From assembly GCA_002238445.1 (NCBI GenBank), contig MPML01000012.1, positions 32,315 to 96,314 of the forward strand: a DNA stretch of 64,000 nucleotides, given 5' to 3'. Positions within the stretch are counted from its first letter, which is position 1. The number at the start of each line of letters is the position of its first letter. Under the pieces are notes generated by a model. It was not told the DNA's origin. It saw nothing but the letters and a program-made list of their open reading frames with translations, and searched no databases. The DNA is from Caldilineaceae bacterium bin5 (GTDB lineage: Bacteria; Chloroflexota; Anaerolineae; Caldilineales; Caldilineaceae). Shown here piece after piece: positions 9,255 through 18,336 of this stretch. Both the position numbers and the translations under genes were made by a program.

Positions 9255-10292
9255 CTAGAGTTCAGCGCGAACGGCATGTACGCCTTCCACCATATTGCTC
9301 AGCTTTTGTTTCGCAGCCCAGCGAGCGGTCTGGCTGAGTCCACAGTCAGGTGCGAAGGCCAGGCGGCCTGCAGGAGCGAACTCGAGGCAGCGGCGGACCG
9401 TGGCTGCTACGTGCTGGGAAGGTTCGATAAAGTAGCTCTTCACGTCGATGATGCCGACCGCAACATCCTTCTTTTCGGCGATCAGACCAATCACATCCAA
9501 CTCGGCGTACTCCCGGTTTGCCATTTCCACGTGGATTTCGTCCACGGCCATCTCCAGGAAGGACGGAAACATGGGCGCGTAGCGCCGGAGACCGACCGGA
9601 TGGCCTTTGAAGTTACCAAAGCAAAGGTGGGTTGAGAGACGGCATCTGCCGACGACAGGCTCAACAGTGCGGTTGAAAATGTCGACGAAACGGTCAGGGT
9701 CTTCGCGATAGGCGTAGCAACTCATGGACGGTTCATCGACGGTTAGCTCGCGGCAGCCGGCTGCGACGAGGGCCTCCAGTTCGCGGCGTACAATCGGAAG
9801 GAGCGCCTCGGTAACTGCGTAGCGATCAGTGTACTGTTCGTTAGGAAGCAGCCTGCCGCTGAGCGTGTAAGGACCGGGCACGCTTGCTTTCAAGGTCGGC
9901 GCGGCGGCGGCGTCTGGCGCCAGCCTTTGCAGGCGTTGAAATTCTTCCACTGCGCCGAGCCCATCTGGGGCAGAGAGCTCGCCGATGATGGTGTGTTTGC
10001 CGCGTTGATCATGCGCCGGAGGACCCCAACGCCTCGGCGAGGCCGGCTCCGGCTGGATCCCTTGCAGGAATCCGTAGAATGACAAGTTGAAATCGAGCCT
10101 GGTCTGTTCGCCGTCGGTGATAACATCGGTTCCGGCTTCTAGCTGGTCGTGGACAGCAGCCACCACGGCGTCATCCACCATTTCGGCGATGTCGTCGCTG
10201 CCAAACTGATCCAAGTTGGCACTGGCAAATTCGAGCCAGGCCGGAAAGGGGTAGCTGCCAATTACGGTTGTTCGTAGAGGTATAGGTTGCAT
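9255..10292 (-). CDS. MetE-like cobalamin-independent methyltransferase domain protein
   Basis: This 345-residue protein corresponds to the catalytic C-terminal barrel of cobalamin-independent methionine synthase. The zinc site is complete: His222 and Cys224 in STHLCFGN, Glu256 in HVEMANRE and Cys317 in PDCGLSQT. It lacks the N-terminal folate domain of the 750-residue MetE, so it belongs to the short archaeal MetE/epoxyalkane:coenzyme M transferase-like group. The methyl or alkyl donor is unknown. It starts 81 bases after the SIS gene on the same strand. The motif VDEPSM in the barrel fits the family. It may serve thiol methyl transfer in sulfur metabolism, but this is inference. Confidence 0.85.
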   Translation of the reverse strand: MQPIPLRTTVIGSYPFPAWLEFASANLDQFGSDDIAEMVDDAVVAAVHDQLEAGTDVITDGEQTRLDFNLSFYGFLQGIQPEPASPRRWGPPAHDQRGKHTIIGELSAPDGLGAVEEFQRLQRLAPDAAAAPTLKASVPGPYTLSGRLLPNEQYTDRYAVTEALLPIVRRELEALVAAGCRELTVDEPSMSCYAYREDPDRFVDIFNRTVEPVVGRCRLSTHLCFGNFKGHPVGLRRYAPMFPSFLEMAVDEIHVEMANREYAELDVIGLIAEKKDVAVGIIDVKSYFIEPSQHVAATVRRCLEFAPAGRLAFAPDCGLSQTARWAAKQKLSNMVEGVHAVRAEL

Positions 10293-10373
10293 TTTGGAAT
10301 GTGAATGGTCTTTTTCATCTGCGGACGTTGGTCGTCGGTCCCAGGTACGCGGCAGGCTGGACTTAGTTGCAAA

Positions 10374-11144
10374 TCAGTCGCCGTATACGCGGCGAACTCT
10401 GCGCCTGTAGTCGTCGTACGAGGCGTCAAACTTGGCGGCGGAGGCGTCACCAGAGAAAACGCTGCTGGAAAGGACGAGGGGCGGTTTCCCGCGTTTGGTC
10501 AACCCGTCGGCTACGAGGCATTTGACGGCATTTACGACCGCGGCCGCGCCGACAGTCGAGCCCGGCCCGACCGGATCTTCGAGGCCTTCGACTGTGACCA
10601 GGGCATCGCCGGCGGGCGTTCCGTTGTCGATTGTGACATCGGCGATATCGAGGAGCGTCTTGCCGTTGCTGTGCTTGGGAGCGGACGCGGTACAGTGATC
10701 TACCGAGAGGACGGCGATAACGGGCAGGTCCAGGGCCTTGGCCTCGAGAGCCATTTCGACTACGACTTCATTGACGCCGCTATTGGAGAAGATCATGAAG
10801 CTGTCCGGGGGGCGCAGGACGAAGTTGCGCAGAATCTGCCGGGCGAATCCCTCCACATGCTCGATGAACATCGCCTGGCGCTGCCCATTGGCGCCAACGA
10901 CCTGGTTGTGAAAGGTCAGCGAAAGTTCAACGATGGGATGGAATCCAGGAAATGAGCCGTGGCGGGGATACATCTCTTCGATAAACATGCGAGAGTGGCC
11001 GGTTCCGAACAGGTGAACGAGGCCATCGCCGGCGATCGTTTCCACGCAAATATCGGCAGCGCGTTGAATGTTATCCTGCTGTGTGGCGACTATTCGCTCC
11101 AGGATGGTTTGGGCTGCATTCAGGTAGGACGATGCTGGATTCAT
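10374..11144 (-). CDS. SIS-domain sugar-phosphate protein (UPF0309 type)
   Basis: This 256-residue protein has a sugar isomerase (SIS) fold. GDGLVHLFGTGHSRMFIEEM near residues 40-60 is the phosphosugar-binding start of the domain, and IFSNSGVNEVVVEMALEAK gives the second SIS signature with the conserved Ser. The overall pattern matches the UPF0309 group rather than MurQ etherase or GlmS. Such proteins bind or isomerise phosphorylated amino sugars, but the reaction of this group is not settled. It stands between a sulfatase and the MetE-like gene on one strand, about 80 bases from each, consistent with a sugar-use operon. Confidence 0.82.
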   Translation of the reverse strand: MNPASSYLNAAQTILERIVATQQDNIQRAADICVETIAGDGLVHLFGTGHSRMFIEEMYPRHGSFPGFHPIVELSLTFHNQVVGANGQRQAMFIEHVEGFARQILRNFVLRPPDSFMIFSNSGVNEVVVEMALEAKALDLPVIAVLSVDHCTASAPKHSNGKTLLDIADVTIDNGTPAGDALVTVEGLEDPVGPGSTVGAAAVVNAVKCLVADGLTKRGKPPLVLSSSVFSGDASAAKFDASYDDYRRRVRRVYGD

Positions 11145-11223
11145 GCAGGGTTTCAGGCTCCTGTGTTTCGCTCAGGCCAAGACGTGCGCCCTCCACACCT
11201 CGCTACTTCGGTTGTCACTATTC

Positions 11224-12585
11224 TCACCACGAGAATGGGACCGTTCCCGTGCGATCCAATGGATAGTTCCATTTCTGGATGTAGGACTCGCCGGGCAGGA
11301 ATTCATCGCCCCTTTCGGCCAGTTTTTTGTGAAGCAGTGCATCCAGGTCGGCTTGCAAGGCCTGGAGTTCGGCGCGGTTGACAAGATTGTTCAGTTGAAA
11401 GGGATCGTTGTCGTTGTCGTAGAGCAGCCAGGGTCCGTCAAGATCACGCGCGTAGGTGTGGTTTAACGTGCGGAGGCCCCGGTATTCGCGGCCGCCATCC
11501 ACGCGCAGGAACTGACCGAAGGGATGGGGGCAGTAGATGAGAGCGGCACCGCCCGAAGGGTCCTGGCCGCCCTCGATGGTGGCCGAAAAGTCTCGACCTT
11601 CCACCGTTTCAGGGATGGGGATATCACTGAGGGAAAGCAAGGTAGGGAGGATATCGGGTGTATCCAGAAGCGCATCCACGGCTCTCCCTTCTCTGCCGAA
11701 GCGCTGCGGCCAACGCAGCAGGAAGGGCACACGGATCGATTCCTCCCAGGGGCGCTGCTTCTTGACCTCGCCCTGGGAACCGAGCATATCGCCGTGGTCC
11801 GATGTGAAGACGAAGATCGTATTCTCGGCGAGACCTTCCTCTTCCAACGTTTGCAGCAGGGAGCCAAGGCAGTCATCCAGAGCTGTGCAATGGGCATAGT
11901 AGCCGGCGATCCAGTCGCGGGCTTCTTCAGCTATTTCCGGAGGCACGTTGGGGCGCAGTTGGATTGTATCCGGATCATACATTTCCCGATAAGTTTCGGG
12001 AGCGGTCTCGTACGGGGCATGGGGCGGGCCCCAGGAAAGAAGGAGAAGGAATGGCGTATCGCTCTGGCCTTCGTCCTTGCGGCCGCGCAGATAAGACTGA
12101 ACGTCTCTGGTCTGCTCGATGGCGTCGTAGCCATCCCACTTCAGTGGCTGCTCGGAATCGCCGGCGTAGTAACGGGAGTTGTTGTAGTCATGGGTGCATT
12201 CCAGCGCCTTCCAGTAGTCGAAGCCCTGGCGGCTCTCGGGAGGAATGTAGTTGCTGCGGCCGCGGCCGTCAACGTGCCATTTGCCGACGTAGGCGGTGTC
12301 GTATCCGACGGCTTTGAATAGTTTGGCCATCGAGACGGCGTCGTCTGCCAGGTGCACATCATTGACGAAGACGCCGTGGGTCAGAGCGTGCTGACCGGTC
12401 AGCAGGCAGGCGCGGGCGGGACAGCAGACGGGAATACCGGCTACGGCATGGGGGAAGTTAATGCTTTGGGCGGCCAGACTGTCCAGATGGGGCGTCTTTA
12501 CCTGGCTGTTGCCGGCGTATCCTGTGTCCTGGACTCGCCATTGATCGGCGAAGACATAGACAATGTTGGGGCGATTCAGGGACAT
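11224..12585 (-). CDS. Sulfatase (second copy)
   Basis: This 453-residue arylsulfatase-like enzyme has the formylglycine motif C-C-P-A-R at Cys54, followed by ACLLTGQ, which matches C-x-P-x-R-x-x-L-x-T-G fully. Metal ligands are suggested by VFADQWR at the start and by FTSDHGDMLGSQGEVKK, which carries the DHG motif and a Lys. No signal peptide is visible. It lies 27 bases downstream of the long UxaA-family gene and 79 bases upstream of the SIS gene, so it probably takes part in breaking down a sulfated sugar. It is distinct in sequence from the sulfatase at 7028. No formylglycine-generating enzyme is seen in the window. Confidence 0.93.
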   Translation of the reverse strand: MSLNRPNIVYVFADQWRVQDTGYAGNSQVKTPHLDSLAAQSINFPHAVAGIPVCCPARACLLTGQHALTHGVFVNDVHLADDAVSMAKLFKAVGYDTAYVGKWHVDGRGRSNYIPPESRQGFDYWKALECTHDYNNSRYYAGDSEQPLKWDGYDAIEQTRDVQSYLRGRKDEGQSDTPFLLLLSWGPPHAPYETAPETYREMYDPDTIQLRPNVPPEIAEEARDWIAGYYAHCTALDDCLGSLLQTLEEEGLAENTIFVFTSDHGDMLGSQGEVKKQRPWEESIRVPFLLRWPQRFGREGRAVDALLDTPDILPTLLSLSDIPIPETVEGRDFSATIEGGQDPSGGAALIYCPHPFGQFLRVDGGREYRGLRTLNHTYARDLDGPWLLYDNDNDPFQLNNLVNRAELQALQADLDALLHKKLAERGDEFLPGESYIQKWNYPLDRTGTVPFSW

Positions 12586-12612
12586 TAGTCGATCTCACTC
12601 AGGTGGTGATGG

Positions 12613-15366
12613 CTAGAGGGACACACCCAGCAGGCCGCGGGTGAATTGGAATTCGATGTTTCCCGCCCGCATCGCCTTGGGCTGGCGCTGCCCACCCAGT
12701 GTCTGTGTGAGCAGGTCGGCAAGGATTTGGGGCCAGGACTCCGGGTCTCCTTCCAGGACCGCATCCATATCGGCGGCGAACTGATTCAGCGGACTTTCGG
12801 AAGAGGTCACCTGCAGCACGGGTACGAGTGGATGGCCTTCGATTGGGTGGCTACCCACGTATGCCAGAATCGCCTCAACGCCGACGCCGCCGAGGCCGGT
12901 CAGTGTCTCGGCCCAGTGTTCGGTTGGCGTCTCCATTATGTGAAGACCGCTCTGATCGACTGCGTCGGCCAGCGACTGACCATATTCCAGGGAAGGCAGG
13001 TGCGGGCCTTCACCGATGCTGCTGTCCAGGAACGTTTCCGCTGACAGAAGAGGGCTGTTTTCGGGCAAGACGACGGTGCCCCCGCCGGTGACTATGGCGG
13101 CGGCCAGCCTTCCCAACTGACGTGAGACGGCGGCGGGCGGGTCGCCGGCGCTGAGCAGCCCGATGCGCACGGCGGAAATGCCGGCCGTCGTTTGCTCGGG
13201 CGGGTCGGCCGCGGCCAGGCGCTGGGCGAACCAGTCATCGACTTTGTCCAACACAGCGTCGATCCCGCCGTCCAATTGGATGCTGGCCCATCCGAAGCGG
13301 TCCAAATCCAATCCGTTTGCTTCCAGCTCGTGGCGGAAATAGTCGTTGTGCGTTTTCTCGCAACCATGCTCCAACAGGAGCGTTTCCGCCGCCTGGGGAT
13401 GACGCAAATAACCCAAAACGGTTCGCACATAGAGGTCGCCGGTATGGCCGCCGGAGAACCCGCATCCTTCAGTGTGGGCAAGGGCCACATAACGCTTGAG
13501 CGAGGGTGCTGCTTCGTCGCCGCCGGCATACTTGCTGTTAAGGCGGGCGGCCGCGATTTGGCCGATCTGGCCGGAACAGAGGCTGGTTGGGAGGATCAGC
13601 CCGATGCGGTCTGCTGCCAGGCCGGCATGGGATGCGAAGGCAGGATAGGCGAAATCGAGGACGGGAAGAGGCGGGGCATTCTCACGAAGTGGCAAGGCGC
13701 GTCCGGCAGGCTTGGGACGGTTGCTGATCTCCTCGACGCGGCCCGGTCCGGTTTGACGCCAGTCGCGCCACAGTTGCACTTGGGCATGGCCGGCTTTTTC
13801 ACCGACAGTGCGCTCGCCAGATGCAGCCTGGACGGTCAGTTCGAGAGTCTCGGCGCCGAGTTCATCCATCGGCGTACCATCCAGATAGCGGCCGGCGTTG
13901 ACGTCCATGTCACCGCTGAGCAGTTCATAGCGGCGCGTTGTCGTTACAATCTTGATGGTAGGCACAAAAGGGAAATTGGTGATGGAGCCATTGCCGGTGA
14001 CAAAGTAGATCATGTTACAACCGGAGGCAACCTGTCCGGCGATACTTTCCAAGTCATTGCCGGGGCTGTCCATGAAATAGTAGCCGGGTTCCTTCATGGG
14101 CGTGCCGTAGGGAATTACGTAGTCGAGGCGCACATCGGGGTGGCGTTTCATGGCCGCGCCGATTGATTTGAGGACGATGTTGTAGAGCCCGCGATATTTG
14201 TTGCCGCCGGAGGGATTGCCTGCCGCGGAATGGCCATGCCAGGCGACCCGCTCCTGAAAGCGTTCAATTGTCTGGAGGAATTCAGAGGCGGTGTCGGTAT
14301 CGCGTACGTTTAGCATCATGTACGGCTCTGCGCCGATAAGTTCGTCAGTTTCGGCCAAATTGGCGGCGCCACCGTAACGAATCAGTTCGCGAGCTACCCA
14401 GGAAGCGAGAGGATTGCCGGAGATGCCGGAGAAGGCGTCGGAGCCCCCGCATTGGAGAGCAAGCTTCAGTTCGGAAAGGGGCTGAGGCGTACGCGGGGTA
14501 GAATTCACCTGCTCCAGCCAGCCTTTCACGATGGCTTCCGCTTGTCCCAACCCGGCCTGAAAACCGCCCTCAAGGGTCAGGAAGGCATGGGGAACGGCAT
14601 CCATCGGGTAGTCGTTTTCTGCCAGGTAGGTGCGCAGGAGCGCGTTGTCTACGGGCTCCAGGCCGTAGTCGACGCACAGCACCGCGCCGACGTTTGCGTG
14701 CGTGAAGAAGCCTGCCAGTGTGCGCAGGACGGAATCGGTGTTGTTGGGGTTGTCGTGGCCGCCTTCAGTGTGGGCGACGGCCACGATGCCATCAATGTTT
14801 GTGTAGTTGTTGGCGACGCCGGCCAGGCGGGATTCCAGTTGCCTGACAAATCCCCCGGTGCGAGAGGATGTTCCCAGTAGGATGATCATGTTTCGCGTAC
14901 CGACGCCCCTGCCGCCGGAACGGGCATACCCTTCGAAGTAACTATCTTCGTCGCGGCGGGGAATCTGCTGGCCGGCCCCGAAGCTAGCGGCGTCGAGATC
15001 ATATGACTGAACGTGGTCGGCGAAATTGGCCTCGTCCGGCAGCTCAAAGTCGAGCGAGCGTACGCTCAGGGCGTCGAGCATCTCGGCGTTGCGAATGTAT
15101 TCGCCGGGAGCAATGGCCCGGGTCGCCAAACCAAAAGGTAGCTCCCAGGAGAGCAGGGGTCCGCCTTGGGGTATCGGCGCCACGGCAAAGCGGTGCCCTT
15201 CCATGGCAGTATAGTCCAAGGTCAGGACACTGCCATTGAAGTCAATTTGCGTTCCTGCAAGTAGCTTGCGGGTTGCAATGGCGACATTGTCGCGGGGAAG
15301 TGGCAGGCGGGCCACTTCATCGAAGGGAAATGGGGTATGGTTCTGGGACTCATGTGTCGGTGTCAT
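12613..15366 (-). CDS. UxaA-family hydrolase, double-length (altronate/galactarate dehydratase-like)
   Basis: This 917-residue protein is of the altronate/D-galactarate dehydratase family, whose members are normally about 500 residues. It begins with a SAF-like domain (about residues 1-90, including AIAPGEYI) and continues with GVGTRNMIILLG and VAVAHTEGGHDN. It then carries a second, related segment in the C-terminal half, with LILPTSLCSGQ, VALAHTEGCGFSGGH and LLEHGCEKTHND. The second copy has the Cys residues expected of the iron-dependent site; the first copy lacks several. I chose the ATG at 15366 because GAAGGTGAT precedes it. Dehydration of a sugar acid to a 2-keto-3-deoxy acid is the likely reaction, with the substrate perhaps freed by the neighbouring sulfatase. 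Confidence 0.85.
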   Translation of the reverse strand: MTPTHESQNHTPFPFDEVARLPLPRDNVAIATRKLLAGTQIDFNGSVLTLDYTAMEGHRFAVAPIPQGGPLLSWELPFGLATRAIAPGEYIRNAEMLDALSVRSLDFELPDEANFADHVQSYDLDAASFGAGQQIPRRDEDSYFEGYARSGGRGVGTRNMIILLGTSSRTGGFVRQLESRLAGVANNYTNIDGIVAVAHTEGGHDNPNNTDSVLRTLAGFFTHANVGAVLCVDYGLEPVDNALLRTYLAENDYPMDAVPHAFLTLEGGFQAGLGQAEAIVKGWLEQVNSTPRTPQPLSELKLALQCGGSDAFSGISGNPLASWVARELIRYGGAANLAETDELIGAEPYMMLNVRDTDTASEFLQTIERFQERVAWHGHSAAGNPSGGNKYRGLYNIVLKSIGAAMKRHPDVRLDYVIPYGTPMKEPGYYFMDSPGNDLESIAGQVASGCNMIYFVTGNGSITNFPFVPTIKIVTTTRRYELLSGDMDVNAGRYLDGTPMDELGAETLELTVQAASGERTVGEKAGHAQVQLWRDWRQTGPGRVEEISNRPKPAGRALPLRENAPPLPVLDFAYPAFASHAGLAADRIGLILPTSLCSGQIGQIAAARLNSKYAGGDEAAPSLKRYVALAHTEGCGFSGGHTGDLYVRTVLGYLRHPQAAETLLLEHGCEKTHNDYFRHELEANGLDLDRFGWASIQLDGGIDAVLDKVDDWFAQRLAAADPPEQTTAGISAVRIGLLSAGDPPAAVSRQLGRLAAAIVTGGGTVVLPENSPLLSAETFLDSSIGEGPHLPSLEYGQSLADAVDQSGLHIMETPTEHWAETLTGLGGVGVEAILAYVGSHPIEGHPLVPVLQVTSSESPLNQFAADMDAVLEGDPESWPQILADLLTQTLGGQRQPKAMRAGNIEFQFTRGLLGVSL

Positions 15367-15525
15367 CGCATCACCTTCGCAGTGTGGAGACGGGTCGGCC
15401 AACGCGGATAGCCTATCACATTTGTGGGAAAACGACAGTTTTGGACGCTGCGATTTTGCCGTTAAGGCTCTCAAATTGTCGTGGGGAGACTGTGACCTGG
15501 CGAGGCTTTCCTTTTCTATGCGAAA

Positions 15526-16200
15526 TTAGGCACTGCCGCCCATTTCGGCGTCCAGCTGTTCGTAGAATCGAGCCATGAATTCGTGTCGTTGGGCGCCGAT
15601 TTTGCGGGCGGTTGGGGTGTAGAGCGTCGCAAGGATGCGCCGCAGCTTGTATACGTACTCGTGGACCGGCGTGTATTCGGAGCCGGAAGGCTGGGCGTCA
15701 TCGGGCGGCGCCTCGTCAACCGGCTGATTCCAGAGCCGGCTGTTGTGGCTACCGGTGTGGGAAAATGCCCTGGCTACGCCAATAGCTCCAATGCTGTCCA
15801 GTTTGTCGGCATCGTATAAGCATTTAGCTTCGAGCGTCTGCGGCTGGATGGAGCGGTCGCGGTAGCGGTGGGCCTGGATGCAGTGGACAACATGGTCAAT
15901 GCGAGGTGCGTCCATGCCTTTCGTCCGCAGAAGGTCGGCGGCGAAATTGGCAGCGGCAACGTGGTGGGAAGTGCGGACGCTGCCGGGGACGGGTAAGTCG
16001 TGGAGCAGGGCCGCCGCGCGCACGATTTCCACGTCGGCGCCCTCGGCCTGGGCGATGCGAATGCCCATCGTGGTTACACGCAGTACATGGTCAAAGTCGT
16101 GGGCGGCGTCGCCGGCGGCATAGAGCCGGCGGATTTCGGATTCGTTCAGGAGATCCGGCGCATTTGCCGAATCGACAGCGCCCCTCGTTGTGGCTGACAT
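15526..16200 (-). CDS. HD-domain phosphohydrolase
   Basis: This 224-residue HD-superfamily metal-dependent phosphohydrolase is of the YedJ/uncharacterised hydrolase type. The metal motif is distributed as expected: His in HDFDHV, the HD pair in AALLHDLPV, His in HHVAAANF and Asp in YDADKLDSIGAIGVAR. I chose the ATG at 16200 because GAGAGG stands just upstream. A TTG at 16239 that overlaps the preceding GT4 stop as TTGA is an alternative and adds 13 residues. The substrate is not known; nucleotides or phosphorylated metabolites are typical. It is downstream of the GT4 gene and likely co-transcribed with it. Confidence 0.85.
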   Translation of the reverse strand: MSATTRGAVDSANAPDLLNESEIRRLYAAGDAAHDFDHVLRVTTMGIRIAQAEGADVEIVRAAALLHDLPVPGSVRTSHHVAAANFAADLLRTKGMDAPRIDHVVHCIQAHRYRDRSIQPQTLEAKCLYDADKLDSIGAIGVARAFSHTGSHNSRLWNQPVDEAPPDDAQPSGSEYTPVHEYVYKLRRILATLYTPTARKIGAQRHEFMARFYEQLDAEMGGSA

Positions 16201-16235
16201 GTTAGACCTCTCAGGCGCCTGGTCTTTCGGTAGAT

Positions 16236-17429
16236 TCAAGCAGTGCCCTGGCTGACATACTGTTCTATCCTGTCGAGCAGGCGACGACGAAACTCCTCCT
16301 GGCTGAATGTCTCAGCCTGGGCGCGGCAGTCGACCGGGTCATACGCGTGGGGATCGAACTGTTGGATCGCCTGGCATAGTGAATCCGGAGTCTGCTCATC
16401 AAAGAACTCGCCGGTCTTGCCTTGGAGGACCGTATCCAGGGCACCGCCACCCTGATAGGCGATTACCGGCCGGCCGGCGCTCATCGCCTCGACGGGGGCG
16501 ATGCCGAAATCTTCCAAACCGGGAAAGAGGAAGGCCTTGCAGCCGCGCATGAGTTCAAGCTGGCGCTCGGGGGACTGCCAGCCGAGGAAACTGACATTCG
16601 ATCCGGCTTGGGCTTCGAGCGACTGCCGTGCGCGTCCGCTGCCCACCACCAGCAGCCGTTCCTGCGGCAGCGCCTGAAATGCATTCACTGCCAGGTCGAT
16701 GCGCTTGTAGGGGATCAGGCGACTGACGATCAGATAGTAGTCGCCCACCGGTACTGCGTGGTCAGGCGTGAACTGCAGTGTATTCACCGGTGGATGGACG
16801 ATGGCGCTCTCGCGGCCATAGATTTCGCGGATGCGCTCCTGCACAGTGCTGCTGATGGCGATGAAGTAATCGACGCGCTGGGCTGCAGCGTAGTCCCAAC
16901 GGCGCAGCATCGCCAGCAAAGGCTTGAGGCCAAAGTCCAGTAAGCCGCCAATGTTCTCGCGTTGCCGGTACTGGTCGTAGAGCCACAGGAAACGGGTCGG
17001 GGTCAGGCAGTAACAGATGTGCAGGGCTTTTTGGTTGCCTTTGCGGGCCCTTACTCCGTGGCAGAAGCCGCTCTTGTTGCTAAGGATCAGATCGAAGTCG
17101 CTCAGGTCGGTAGTCTGGAACGCGGCCGGATAGAGCGGCAAATAGAGTTGGTGGTTTTCCGTCACCCGCGGAAGGCGCTGCATAAAAGTGGTGTGAATGG
17201 GCCAGTTCCGGTAGGCATCAGGCATCTTGTCGGGCCCGTACATACTGGTATAAATGGGTGCGCCTTGAAAGAGGGCAGCGAACTCTTCCAGCACATTTTC
17301 TGCGCCGCCCATTTGATTGAGCCAATCGTGGACCAGAGCCACGCGGGTATGGCCCAACCAGTCATCAGGTCCGTTCCCACCTCTGCTATATTGACGGGGC
17401 TCAAGAGCCGGCCTTCTCAATGCGTCCAC
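16236..17429 (-). CDS. Glycosyltransferase family 4
   Basis: This 397-residue GT-B glycosyltransferase has an N-terminal acceptor domain starting at RVALVHDWLNQMGGAE and a C-terminal nucleotide-sugar domain with LIVSRLIPYKRID, VSFLGWQSPERQ and the retaining EX7E motif in EDFGIAPVE. The pattern resembles mannosyltransferases such as WbaZ/PimB-type enzymes acting in polysaccharide or glycolipid synthesis at the inner membrane face; the exact sugar is unknown. The GTG start at 17429 is the best available but lacks a strong ribosome-binding site. The gene follows the PchB-like gene by 10 bases, so the two are probably one transcript, though no functional link is apparent. Confidence 0.88.
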   Translation of the reverse strand: MDALRRPALEPRQYSRGGNGPDDWLGHTRVALVHDWLNQMGGAENVLEEFAALFQGAPIYTSMYGPDKMPDAYRNWPIHTTFMQRLPRVTENHQLYLPLYPAAFQTTDLSDFDLILSNKSGFCHGVRARKGNQKALHICYCLTPTRFLWLYDQYRQRENIGGLLDFGLKPLLAMLRRWDYAAAQRVDYFIAISSTVQERIREIYGRESAIVHPPVNTLQFTPDHAVPVGDYYLIVSRLIPYKRIDLAVNAFQALPQERLLVVGSGRARQSLEAQAGSNVSFLGWQSPERQLELMRGCKAFLFPGLEDFGIAPVEAMSAGRPVIAYQGGGALDTVLQGKTGEFFDEQTPDSLCQAIQQFDPHAYDPVDCRAQAETFSQEEFRRRLLDRIEQYVSQGTA

Positions 17430-17439
17430 CGGGAACCGC

Positions 17440-17775
17440 CTAGGTCCTTTCTGCAGGTGACTGATGGTTCTCGGATTGCGTACCCCGCTCCGAGAGAATC
17501 GTAAGTTCGGCGGATACGAAGTGATCCACCATTGTGCGAAATAGCGCCTCGATCAGGTCCGGGGCGACGCCTTCTGTCTCGGCCCAGAGCCGGCGCACCC
17601 CCATCATCTGCCGTTGCCTTTCGTGGGCATGCACTTCATTGTCGCTGCGCTTGAAACGCGCGGCAGCGTGGACATACTCCTGGCGCCGGCCGATTGTGTT
17701 TATGAGCGACTGGTCCAAACGATCGATTTCCGCCCGCACCTCTGCGAGGGTTTGGCAGTCTTTAGGTTCTTTCAT
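17440..17775 (-). CDS. Chorismate mutase family protein, isochorismate pyruvate-lyase (PchB) type
   Basis: This 111-residue all-helical AroQ-type protein aligns well in pattern with PchB: DCQTLAEVRAEIDRLDQSLI, IGRRQEYVHAAARFK, ERQRQMMGVRRLWAE and ALFRTMVDHFVSAEL. Active-site residues expected from PchB are present: the Arg in the first helix, the Lys of RFK, and the Arg after the HER turn. It could make salicylate from isochorismate or act as a promiscuous chorismate mutase. No isochorismate synthase or siderophore genes are nearby, so the metabolic role is open. The ATG follows a purine-poor leader, and the divergent region upstream holds repeat copy B. Confidence 0.82.
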   Translation of the reverse strand: MKEPKDCQTLAEVRAEIDRLDQSLINTIGRRQEYVHAAARFKRSDNEVHAHERQRQMMGVRRLWAETEGVAPDLIEALFRTMVDHFVSAELTILSERGTQSENHQSPAERT

Positions 17776-17825
17776 TGGGATTCCTGTTTATAAAGCGGCA
17801 CGGTCAATTTGGATCTTGATAGTCA

Positions 17826-18130
17826 TTTGAAACCGCTAAGCCGTATACAGTGTCTGTCTTGACCAACTCTTCACCTTCGCCGTCATTCGGACCTTGTGTT
17901 GGCGCATTCGGTTGGCAGCCGCCAGGTTGGTTGGGACGCACTGTCGGCATGCCACGATGGTGGGAAAGAACCAGCAACGTGGGTAGCCAGAGCGGGGCGT
18001 TGCGGGGGCGCAGCCCCTGCACAAGGGAGGGCGCTTGCGCCCGACCGCCCAAAATACAACAGTGAGGGGAGGAAGAACAACTATGCTCACCTCGCTCAGG
18101 GTTGGGAATCAGTTGCGGCTGAGTAGTTAC
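17826..18130 (+). repeat. Dispersed three-way-junction repeat, copy B
   Basis: This is copy B of the family, with the left end TTTGAAAC then TATACAGTGTCTGTC as in copy A. The core at 17994-18050 keeps the outer stem GGGCG/CGCCC and the first hairpin unchanged. Its second hairpin is GGGCG-CTTG-CGCCC instead of GGGCC-GAA-GGCCC, so both sides of the stem changed together. The right flank (GTGAGGGGAGGA, CTCACCTCGCTCAGG, AGTTGCGGC, GTAGTTAC) matches copy D. It sits between the divergent PchB-like and M20 peptidase genes. Confidence 0.87.
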
Positions 18131-18262
18131 AGGCATTTTACATTAGGCAAAGGCGATGACAAAGGAAAAGGGAATGGGAAGGGGAATCGGTACCCGCGGC
18201 TATAGACTTAGCTGTAGCAGCATTTTGGCTTGGCGAAGGAGGCACCGGAGTGGGCGTTACTT

Positions 18263-18292
18263 TTGACCGCCGCCTTCTCTCTACAGTAGAAT
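18263..18292 (+). promoter_or_regulatory. Putative sigma70 promoter of the M20 peptidase gene
   Basis: TTGACC and TAGAAT are separated by 18 bases, 5 of 6 consensus matches each. The predicted start site is near 18299, giving a short leader of about 38 bases before the ATG at 18337. Confidence 0.6.
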
Positions 18293-18336
18293 GCGCCAGA
18301 CCGTTGGAAAACTAATTGAATTCAGGAGCTAGAAGG

